From Silvimonas terrae (GTDB lineage Bacteria > Pseudomonadota > Gammaproteobacteria > Burkholderiales > Chitinibacteraceae): a stretch of DNA of 64,000 bases. Shown in pieces: positions 26,952-34,060 of this stretch; the stretch's first letter is position 1, and every line of letters begins with the position of its first letter. Location of the stretch: the NCBI RefSeq assembly GCF_014202765.1, contig NZ_JACHHN010000008.1, forward strand, positions 1 to 64,000. Reading direction: 5' to 3'. The position numbers were made by a program, and so were the translations under genes. Below the pieces are notes generated by a model. The model searched no databases. It saw only the letters and a program-made list of their open reading frames with translations, and was not told where the DNA came from.

Positions 26952-27794
26952 TCAGTTTTTTGGCAGTTGCAGCCACAGGTAAGACGCGTGCGGCACGCTG
27001 GCAATGACTTCAAGCGTGCGGACATAGTTGGGCGATGCGGTGCTGCCGGCATTGATCAGATCAATGACTGCCAGACCGGTATAGGTTTGGCCGGCCGGGG
27101 CGTTACATGTGGTGCCAACCCCCTGACTGGTCGTGAAGGCCACACGGAAGATGTTTTTGCTGCTGCTGGCGTCGTACTGAGTGATGGAGCCAGTCACGTT
27201 ACATGTGCCAGAAACATTGCTGGTGCCGGTGAAGCTGCCGCTGCCATTGACAGTGATCTTGTTGAGCGCAGAGCCCCAGGTCCCGATCAGATCGCCCTGC
27301 GTGACAGCCAGGCCATTGGCATTGGCATAGGTATCGAAGGTCAGCGCGCTGTTGCTTGGGTCGGTGATCGACGTCTTGGCTACAAACGTGCCGCTATCCG
27401 AATAGGCACCGTCCGTGCTGTTGATGATGGATTCACCTGCCGCAGACCAGGATGTGCCAGAGAAACTCAACGTGCCGGTGTAGTAGCTGTTGGCCCCATA
27501 AGAGAACGCTTGCAACTGACCATCCGGAGCAACAATGGCAATGCTCTTGACGCTGCTGGTCGGTGAGAGCAAGGACAAGGCCGTGGTCCAGTAACCTTCA
27601 ATGCCGTTGCCCACTGCTGCGGTAGAGCCGGCTTGCGGGTTCTGTACAGTCGGGATTGGGGTGGGTGTCGGTGTCGGTACTGGGGTTGGTGTCGCGACCG
27701 GCGCCGAGGTAGAGGTGCTATCGCCGCCACCGCCGCCACATGCGGCCAGAGCGAGAGAGAGTGCGACAGCGCTAAATGCAAAAACCTGTTTCAT
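26952..27794 (-). CDS. Predicted lipoprotein of unknown function
   Basis: I do not recognise the 280-residue protein. It has a lipoprotein signal (MKQVFAFSAVALSLALAAC) followed by five glycines, the pattern of many beta-proteobacterial surface lipoproteins. A Thr-Pro-rich spacer (about 32-50, repeated PTPTP) leads to a Ser/Thr/Gly/Asn-rich domain likely made of beta strands (for example GYWTTALSLLSP, GQLQAFSYGANSYYTGTLSF), with two cysteines in GTCNVTGS and TTCNAPAG that may pair. It ends near the terminator at 26893-26927. Surface or outer-membrane localisation is inferred from the signal and linker only. Confidence 0.75.
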   Translation of the reverse strand: MKQVFAFSAVALSLALAACGGGGGDSTSTSAPVATPTPVPTPTPTPIPTVQNPQAGSTAAVGNGIEGYWTTALSLLSPTSSVKSIAIVAPDGQLQAFSYGANSYYTGTLSFSGTSWSAAGESIINSTDGAYSDSGTFVAKTSITDPSNSALTFDTYANANGLAVTQGDLIGTWGSALNKITVNGSGSFTGTSNVSGTCNVTGSITQYDASSSKNIFRVAFTTSQGVGTTCNAPAGQTYTGLAVIDLINAGSTASPNYVRTLEVIASVPHASYLWLQLPKN

Positions 27795-28093
27795 AACGAA
27801 AATTCCCTGAGGATCGACTGAGTTTTGGTGTTGTGTGGGGGCGAGTATAAGCAGGTCCTGATGAATAAATCCAAGATTGCCGTAAGCAATTATCCAACTC
27901 TGTCTGTAAGAAAACGGGTGGAGGGCTTGAGCGGGACATGATGGCTGTCTACGCCAGTGGTATGGCTATATGACCGGAGCCGCTGATGAGCTGTGTGACG
28001 GATTTTTAGTATTTAATATATTGATTTTATTTGATTAGTTTTATTTTTCCGTGCGCCGGGGTAGGCCGGAAATCCATTGCCGGAACGCAAGTG

Positions 28094-28138
28094 GTGTTAT
28101 GTGTCCAGATAGGTTTCGGCCGCCTGGATACATCACAC
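28094..28138. repeat. 45-bp inverted repeat
   Basis: ATGTGTCCAG (28099-28108) pairs with CTGGATACAT (28124-28133) with one G-T pair, and the stem continues after one mismatch with GTGT / ACAC. No T-tract follows, so it is not an ordinary terminator. Confidence 0.75.
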
Positions 28139-28394
28139 TATGTCAGTTTGAAACATTTCTACTCTTGTAAGTACTTTGTCGAATAATGAGATAAATATTT
28201 GAATTTAATGAAATAATTATGAATGAATGATCTGCCGACAAACGGCAGGGGCTTGTATCTCAATGTGTCAAACAGGCAACACATCCTGTTGCTGCGCTCC
28301 CGACTATTCCTGGTCTTTACGCAATTTTTATATCCCGCCCTCCAGGCTTTACCCGCCCTTTATCTCTTCTTTCCCACAATTCACGGTGTCCCAA

Positions 28395-28437
28395 GGCGCC
28401 TCTGAACGCAGTCCGGCAAGACCCGTTCAGAGGCGCC
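28395..28437. repeat. Perfect 14-bp inverted repeat in front of kdp
   Basis: GGCGCCTCTGAACG (28395-28408) and CGTTCAGAGGCGCC (28424-28437) enclose a 15-base loop. The hairpin ends 43 bp before the first small ORF of the kdp operon and has no T-tract. Confidence 0.85.
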
Positions 28438-28480
28438 AGAGCCCGCATTGAGCCGGGCATTCCATTACAAGGAGAACGTC

Positions 28481-28573
28481 ATGGACGTCGTGTATCTGCT
28501 CTTGATTCTGGCTTGCTGCGCGGCCATTCAGGGGCTGGTGGTTTTCTGCAGGTTTCTGGAGGCACGCAAATGA
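28481..28573 (+). CDS. 30-residue membrane protein preceding kdpF
   Basis: The frame reads MDVVYLLLILACCAAIQGLV followed by VFCRFLEARK. It has a strong ribosome-binding site (aaggagaa, 7 bases before the ATG), a single hydrophobic helix covering most of the chain, and a four-base ATGA overlap with kdpF. It is similar in size and style to KdpF but its C-terminus is basic rather than YALxNAE. I recall comparable tiny ORFs before kdpF in some actinobacterial and other kdp operons, but no function. The overlap and the ribosome-binding site argue that it is translated. Confidence 0.7.
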   Translation: MDVVYLLLILACCAAIQGLVVFCRFLEARK

Positions 28574-28662
28574 GCTGGCTGTATGTCATGGCGGCAGCCG
28601 TATTCGTGCTGCTGCTGGTGTATCTGGTCTATGCGCTGTTTAACGCGGAGGACGTGGCATGA
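28570..28662 (+). CDS. kdpF: K+-transporting ATPase subunit KdpF
   Basis: A 30-residue single-helix subunit, MSWLYVMAAAVFVLLLVYLV then YALFNAEDVA. The ending YLVYALFNAE is the KdpF signature (E. coli YLVYALINAE). KdpF stabilises the KdpABC complex in the inner membrane. Its start overlaps the preceding small ORF and its stop overlaps the kdpA start, each by four bases. Confidence 0.92.
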   Translation: MSWLYVMAAAVFVLLLVYLVYALFNAEDVA

Positions 28663-30446
28663 ACTCGTCCATCGTGTTCCAGACCGTCATGTATCTGGTG
28701 GTGCTGTTTGTGCTGGCCTGGCCGTTGAGCCGCTTGCTGGCTACGGCGCTGGATGGTTCGCTCTCCAGTCGCTTTGCTTTTCTGGGGCGGTCTGAACGGG
28801 CGCTGTGCAGGCTCATGGGCATTAACGCCGATGAAGACATGCCCTGGTGGCGGTATGCGCTGGCGCTGCTGGTGTTCCATCTGATTGGTGCGGTGTTTGT
28901 ATACGCGCAGCAACGTCTGCAAGGCAGCCTGCCGTTCAACCCGGCCAATATGGGCGCGGTCAGCCCGGATTCGTCGTTCAACACCTCGATTTCCTTCCTG
29001 ACCAATACCAACTGGCAGGGTTATTCCGGCGAATCGACCATGAGTTATTTCACGCAGATGCTGTCGCTGGCTGCGCATAACTTCATGTCGGCGGCAACCG
29101 GTCTGGCGGTGGCCGTGGCGCTGATCCGGGGTTTTGTACGGCGTAAAGCTGCGGGCGTGGGTAATGCCTGGCTGGATATCTACCGTTCTACCGTGTACAT
29201 CCTGCTGCCGCTGTCATTGGTGGTGGCGGTGTTCCTGGTGGGGCAGGGCGTGATCCAGAACTTTGCTGGCTACAAGGACGTAAAGCTCTCCGAAACCGTC
29301 ACCTATCAAGTGCCGAAAACCGGTGCGGATGGTCAGCCCGTCAAAGACGCCAAGGGCAATCCGGTGCTGGTCGATACCAAAACCGCCATCCAGACTTTGC
29401 CGATGGGCCCGGTGGCCTCGCAAGAAGCCATCAAGATGCTGGGTACCAATGGGGGAGGCTTCTTCAATGCCAACTCAGCCCATCCGTTTGAGAACCCCAC
29501 GCCACTCTCCAATTTTGTGCAGATGCTCAGCATCTTTTTGATCCCGGCGGCGCTGGTGTTCATGTTTGGCCGCTGGGTGGGGGATGCCCGGCAGGGGCTG
29601 ACCGTGCTGGGTGCCATGACCTTGCTGTTTGTGACCATGGTCGGGGTGGAGTACTGGGCGGAAATCCACGCCAACCCGATCCTGACCCACCTGGGCATGT
29701 CGGGCTTGCCAGGCAATATGGAAGGCAAGGAAACCCGCTTTGGCATTGTGGCCTCCAGCCTCTTTACCGTGATTACCACGGCGGCATCGTGCGGGGCGGT
29801 GAACACCATGCATGACTCGCTGATGCCGCTGGGTGGTCTGGTGCCGATGTGGCTGATCAAGCTGGGTGAGGTGGTGTTTGGCGGCGTCGGTGCGGGTCTG
29901 TATGGCATGTTGATTTACGCCATCCTGGCCGTGTTCCTGTCGGGCCTGATGATTGGCCGTACACCGGAATACCTGGGCAAGAAAATCGAAGCGTTCGAGA
30001 TGAAGATGGTGGCCATTGCCATTCTGGCGACGCCGTGCCTGATTCTGGGCGGCACCGCGCTCTCTGTGATGCTGGATGTGGGCAAGGCCGGTATGGCCAA
30101 CCCCGGCGCGCACGGTTTTTCTGAGGTGTTGTATGCGTTTGCCTCGTCCGCCAATAACAACGGTTCGGCCTTTGCCGGTTTGTCTGCCAACACGCCGTTC
30201 TACAACGTGATGCTGGGCATTGCCATGTGGTTTGGCCGCTTCACCGTGATCATTCCGGTACTGGCCATTGCCGGCAAGCTGGCCGCCAAGCCGCGCCTGG
30301 CGCAGACCTCCGGCACCTTGCCCACGCACGGTCCGCTGTTTGTGATGTTGCTGGTGGGTACGGTGGTGATTGTCGGTGCGCTGACGTATATCCCGGCGCT
30401 GGCCCTGGGGCCGGTGATTGAACACCTGCAATTATTTGGCCGGTAA
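28659..30446 (+). CDS. kdpA: K+-transporting ATPase potassium-binding subunit KdpA
   Basis: The 595-residue channel-like subunit of the high-affinity K+ pump, related to Trk/Ktr K+ transporters. About ten hydrophobic segments are visible. Selectivity-filter regions are recognisable as LTNTNWQGYSGE (about 112-123), LGTNGGGFFNANSAHPFENP (about 260-279), TAASCGAVNTMHDS (about 374-387) and FASSANNNGSAFAG (about 494-507). Length is slightly above the E. coli protein because of a periplasmic insert around residues 206-250 rich in Lys/Asp. The start is coupled to kdpF. Confidence 0.97.
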   Translation: MNSSIVFQTVMYLVVLFVLAWPLSRLLATALDGSLSSRFAFLGRSERALCRLMGINADEDMPWWRYALALLVFHLIGAVFVYAQQRLQGSLPFNPANMGAVSPDSSFNTSISFLTNTNWQGYSGESTMSYFTQMLSLAAHNFMSAATGLAVAVALIRGFVRRKAAGVGNAWLDIYRSTVYILLPLSLVVAVFLVGQGVIQNFAGYKDVKLSETVTYQVPKTGADGQPVKDAKGNPVLVDTKTAIQTLPMGPVASQEAIKMLGTNGGGFFNANSAHPFENPTPLSNFVQMLSIFLIPAALVFMFGRWVGDARQGLTVLGAMTLLFVTMVGVEYWAEIHANPILTHLGMSGLPGNMEGKETRFGIVASSLFTVITTAASCGAVNTMHDSLMPLGGLVPMWLIKLGEVVFGGVGAGLYGMLIYAILAVFLSGLMIGRTPEYLGKKIEAFEMKMVAIAILATPCLILGGTALSVMLDVGKAGMANPGAHGFSEVLYAFASSANNNGSAFAGLSANTPFYNVMLGIAMWFGRFTVIIPVLAIAGKLAAKPRLAQTSGTLPTHGPLFVMLLVGTVVIVGALTYIPALALGPVIEHLQLFGR

Positions 30447-30459
30447 GCCGGCTTCGTGG

Positions 30460-30582
30460 GGTGGATTTGTGCAGCAATCCACCTTCGCCATGGTGGATTG
30501 TCGCTAGCCCCGCTGCAACCGCTAGCAGTGGATTTCGGCTGCTTTGTGGGGGTACCCACCAAGGGGCAGCCCCGAATCCACC
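30460..30582. repeat. Repeat cluster inside the kdp operon (kdpA-kdpB spacer)
   Basis: The 196-bp spacer between kdpA and kdpB holds GGTGGATT (30460-30467) with AATCCACC (30476-30483), another GGTGGATTGTCGCTAG (30492-), a GGGTACCC palindrome near 30550, and a closing AATCCACC (30575-30582). It is an expanded member of the GGTGGATT family also present at 11023-11053 and 33554-33584. In most kdp operons kdpA and kdpB are separated by only a few bases. Confidence 0.85.
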
Positions 30583-30642
30583 CTATGAGAGAGATGTGGT
30601 GAAGCAGTGGACATGCCTCTGTTTCACCTCTGGAGAATCAAG

Positions 30643-32757
30643 ATGAGTAAAGCTGGATTGTCATTATTCGATACCAGGCTCGCCATACCGGCGATCTTTG
30701 AATCGTTCCGCAAGCTGTCGCCGGTGGTGCAATGGCGCAACCCGGTGATGTTTGTGGTGTGGGTAGGCAGCGTGGTGACCACGGTGCTTGGTGTCCATGC
30801 CCTGGGTGGTCACGGTGAGGCCCCGGCCGCGTTTATCCTGGCGGTGGCCGCGTGGTTATGGTTTACCGTGCTGTTCGCCAATTTTGCCGAGGCACTGGCC
30901 GAAGGCCGCGGCAAGGCGCAAGCCGATGCCCTGCGTGCCACCCGCAAAAATGGCGTGGCCAAAAAACTGGCGAGCGCCGCACGCAATGCCAAAGTGCAAG
31001 TGTTGGACTCCAACTCGCTGCGCAAGGATGACTACGTGCTGATCGAGGCCGGCGACATCGTCCCGGCCGATGGCGAAGTGCTGGAAGGTGTGGCGTCGGT
31101 GGATGAATCGGCCATTACCGGTGAATCTGCGCCAGTCATCCGTGAGTCGGGCGGGGATTTCTCTGCCGTCACTGGTGGCACCCGCGTATTGTCAGACTGG
31201 CTGGTGGTGCGGGTCACGGCCAACCCGGGCGAGGCATTTCTGGATCGCATGATCGCCATGGTAGAAGGCGCCAAGCGCAAAAAGACGCCGAACGAAGTCG
31301 CGCTGACCATTCTGCTGGTCTCGCTCACGCTGACGTTCCTGGTGGTGTGCGCTTCGCTGTTGCCGTTCTCCATTTACAGCGTGGGCGCGGCGGGCGCCGG
31401 ATCGCCAGTCAGCATTACGGTGTTGATTGCGCTGCTGGTGTGTCTGATCCCGACCACCATCGGCGGTTTGCTCTCCGCCATCGGCGTCGCGGGCATGAGC
31501 CGCATGATGCAGGCCAATGTCATCGCTACCTCTGGCCGCGCGGTCGAAGCTGCGGGGGATGTTGATGTGCTGCTGCTGGACAAAACCGGCACCATCACGC
31601 TGGGTAACCGGCAGGCTTCGGCGTTTATTCCGGCACCGGGCGTGACGGAGCAGGAACTGGCGGATGTCGCGCAACTGGCTTCCTTGGCAGACGAAACGCC
31701 GGAAGGCCGTTCCATCGTCGTGCTGGCCAAGGAACGCTTCAACCTGCGTGGCCGGGAATTGAAAGACGCACTGTTCATCCCGTTTACCGCGCAAACCCGC
31801 ATGTCTGGTGTTGACCTTGGCGTGCAGGCTGCGCACAAAGCACATGAGGGTGATATCGCTGTGGCTGCGCCTGCTACCCGGCAAATCCGCAAGGGCTCGG
31901 CCGATGCCATCCGCAAACATATGCAAACGGTGGGCGGGGACTTCCCCAAAGCCGTAGGTGATGCGGTGGACGATGTGGCCCGCCGTGGCGCCACCCCGCT
32001 GGTGGTGGCCGACGGGACGAAGGTGCTGGGCGTGGTGGAACTCAAAGATATCGTGAAGGGCGGCATCAAGGAGCGCTTTGCCGAACTGCGCCAGATGGGC
32101 ATCAAAACCGTCATGATCACGGGCGATAACCGCCTGACCGCTGCGGCCATTGCCGCAGAAGCCGGTGTGGATGATTTCCTGGCCGAAGCACGCCCGGAAG
32201 ACAAACTGGCTTTGATCCGGGAGCACCAGGCGGCTGGCCGGCTTGTGGCCATGACGGGTGACGGCACCAACGATGCGCCAGCGCTGGCCCAGGCCGACGT
32301 GGCCGTCGCCATGAACTCCGGCACACAGGCCGCCAAAGAGGCCGGCAATATGGTCGACCTGGACAGTAACCCGACCAAGCTGATCGAGATTGTGGAGATC
32401 GGCAAGCAGATGCTGATGACGCGCGGTTCCCTGACTACGTTCAGTGTGGCCAATGACGTTGCCAAGTATTTCGCCATCATCCCGGCCGCCTTTGCCGTGA
32501 CCTACCCGCAATTGAAAGCGCTGGATGTGATGCATCTGAACAGCCCGGCCTCCGCCATTATGTCGGCGGTGATTTTCAACGCACTGATTATCGTCGCGCT
32601 GATTCCGCTGGCGCTCAAAGGCGTGAAATACCGGGCGCTGGGCGCGGGGCCGCTGTTGCGGCGCAATCTGCTGGTCTACGGCCTGGGCGGCATTCTGGTG
32701 CCGTTTGCCGGGATCAAGCTGATCGACATGCTGCTGGGTGCCGCCGGCTGGGTTTAA
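30643..32757 (+). CDS. kdpB: K+-transporting ATPase ATP-binding subunit KdpB
   Basis: A 704-residue P-type ATPase subunit that energises K+ uptake. The phosphorylated aspartate is Asp313 in [15 protein letters not shown] (actuator domain), the KGS of [10 protein letters not shown] (nucleotide binding) and [14 protein letters not shown] (hinge) are all present. The ATG at 30643 is chosen over 30607 because ggagaat is correctly placed before it. Confidence 0.97.
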   Translation: MSKAGLSLFDTRLAIPAIFESFRKLSPVVQWRNPVMFVVWVGSVVTTVLGVHALGGHGEAPAAFILAVAAWLWFTVLFANFAEALAEGRGKAQADALRATRKNGVAKKLASAARNAKVQVLDSNSLRKDDYVLIEAGDIVPADGEVLEGVASVDESAITGESAPVIRESGGDFSAVTGGTRVLSDWLVVRVTANPGEAFLDRMIAMVEGAKRKKTPNEVALTILLVSLTLTFLVVCASLLPFSIYSVGAAGAGSPVSITVLIALLVCLIPTTIGGLLSAIGVAGMSRMMQANVIATSGRAVEAAGDVDVLLLDKTGTITLGNRQASAFIPAPGVTEQELADVAQLASLADETPEGRSIVVLAKERFNLRGRELKDALFIPFTAQTRMSGVDLGVQAAHKAHEGDIAVAAPATRQIRKGSADAIRKHMQTVGGDFPKAVGDAVDDVARRGATPLVVADGTKVLGVVELKDIVKGGIKERFAELRQMGIKTVMITGDNRLTAAAIAAEAGVDDFLAEARPEDKLALIREHQAAGRLVAMTGDGTNDAPALAQADVAVAMNSGTQAAKEAGNMVDLDSNPTKLIEIVEIGKQMLMTRGSLTTFSVANDVAKYFAIIPAAFAVTYPQLKALDVMHLNSPASAIMSAVIFNALIIVALIPLALKGVKYRALGAGPLLRRNLLVYGLGGILVPFAGIKLIDMLLGAAGWV

Positions 32758-32824
32758 GCCCTTTTCAGAACACTCAGAACACGGCAGGCCAGGTGTTCAA
32801 CCTGGCTTGCAAGGAGAAAACATC

Positions 32825-33415
32825 ATGAATACCTTGAAGAACCCCGGCCTGATTCGCCCCGCACTGTCCTTGTTTGTGTTGCTGACGGTGGTGACCGGCC
32901 TGGCTTACCCGTTGGCGGTGACTGGCATTGGCAAGGCACTGTTCCCCAAAGAGGCCGCAGGCAGCCTGATCGAACAGCACGGCCAGACGGTGGCCTCCGG
33001 CTTGATTGGCCAGAGTTTCAGTGGCCCGACTTACTTCTGGAGCCGCCCCTCTGCCACCAGCCCTCAGCCGGATAACGCGCTGGCCTCTGGCGGCAGCAAT
33101 CTGGGCCCGACCAATCCGGCCCTCAAAGATGCCGTTAAAGGGCGGATTGACCTGATCCGCGCAGCCCACCCGGACCAAACCGGCCCGGTGCCGGCTGATC
33201 TGGTGACCACCTCGGCCAGCGGGCTGGATCCGCATATCTCGCCAGCGGCGGCGGCGTATCAGATTCATCGCGTGGCGAAAGCGCGCGGATTGAGCGATGA
33301 GCAGGTCCGCTTGCTGGTTGGCGCCAATACGGATGGCCCGCAGTGGGGGCTGTTTGGGGAGCCGGTGGTGAATGTGGTGAAGTTGAATCTGGCGCTGGAT
33401 GAGGTGAAGAAGTGA
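32825..33415 (+). CDS. kdpC: K+-transporting ATPase subunit KdpC
   Basis: The 196-residue KdpC has one N-terminal membrane helix ([21 protein letters not shown], about 16-36) and a periplasmic domain with family motifs [57 protein letters not shown] and [15 protein letters not shown]. An aaggagaaaa ribosome-binding site precedes the ATG at 32825. It completes the structural operon. Confidence 0.97.
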   Translation: MNTLKNPGLIRPALSLFVLLTVVTGLAYPLAVTGIGKALFPKEAAGSLIEQHGQTVASGLIGQSFSGPTYFWSRPSATSPQPDNALASGGSNLGPTNPALKDAVKGRIDLIRAAHPDQTGPVPADLVTTSASGLDPHISPAAAAYQIHRVAKARGLSDEQVRLLVGANTDGPQWGLFGEPVVNVVKLNLALDEVKK

Positions 33416-34060
33416 TTTCTTTGGGGGGGAGGGGCCAGGTGGTATTTGAACGTGAGCCCTTCCTTGCCCACTGACTCGCCATTCCCGCGAAGGCGGGAAT
33501 CCAGTAGGGCCACCGCAAGTGGCCTTTGCAGGCCGGAATGCGAGGGTTCGTAGGGTGGATTCAGAGCGTTAGCGACAATCCGCCGATGCTGTGCGTGTTA
33601 GCGCCTTGCGGTGCGGTTGTTTTTGATACCGGCGGTGGCCGGAGCACGTTACTTTCTTTGGGGCCGCCGAGGTGCTTCGCCACCTCGGCGGCCCCAAAGA
33701 AAGTAACCAAAGAAAGGCGACCCCTGCGACAGCGCCCTACGGGTTCCCTGCGCTTCTCGCAAGGCGCGCCTTGCTGCGATGCTCGGCGCTGCCGGAGGGG
33801 AGACAAGTCAAATGCAACACCAACGGCAACAGCAAAAACAACAGCACCACGCATCCCACTGACTCGTCATTCCGGCCTTGAGCCGGAATCCAGTTCCAAA
33901 CACCTGCGCCGCAGGCGCTAACAGGGTTTAAAAACCGTGAGGTAGATTCAGCGTTACCCCGTGGGGTCAGCAACAATCCCCCTCCGCCGTCCACAAGTCT
34001 TGCGCGCAGCATCCCATCCGGCATATATAAACCCCGCCGCACAGGCGCTACCATACTCCA
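33416..34060. repeat. Repeat-rich spacer between kdpC and kdpD
   Basis: No gene is supported in these 645 bp. In order it holds: ATTCCCGC / GCGGGAAT (33481-33500); GGTGGATT ... AATCCGCC (33554-33584); the large palindrome at 33648-33707; a copy of the GGGGTCGCC-type flank (33703-33724); ATTCCGGC / GCCGGAAT (33869-33889), the reverse-oriented equivalent of 10824-10844; and a degenerate GTAGATTCAGCGTTA copy near 33943. It makes kdpD unlikely to be read simply from the kdpABC transcript. Confidence 0.8.
33648..33707. repeat. Perfect palindrome with 27-bp arms
   Basis: The left arm (33648-33674, starting GTTACTTTCTTTGGGG) and the right arm (33681-33707, ending CCCCAAAGAAAGTAAC) are exactly complementary over 27 bases; the loop is cttcgc. 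The outer 13 bases match the palindrome at 10671-10702, while the inner GC-rich part (GCCGCCGAGGTG) is specific to this copy. Confidence 0.92.

Larger units (their letters stand above)
27795..28480. other. Gene-free, partly A+T-rich region upstream of kdp
   Basis: No gene is supported in these 686 bp. The middle (28005-28050 and 28185-28225) is far richer in A+T than the rest of the window. A long imperfect inverted repeat lies at 28094-28138 and a perfect 14-bp one at 28395-28437. A pyrimidine-rich stretch (about 28320-28380, with aatttttatatccc) precedes the latter and is where a KdpE-controlled promoter would be expected. Confidence 0.65.

Noticed and set aside
28050-28140. c-di-GMP (GEMM) riboswitch suggested by ccattgccggaacgcaagtgg
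   Set aside because: The conserved GEMM core and paired helices cannot be drawn, and no gene starts suitably downstream.
31192-32535. 447-codon minus-strand frame opposite kdpB
   Set aside because: Antisense of a fully recognisable KdpB; low-complexity His/Gln/Arg content.
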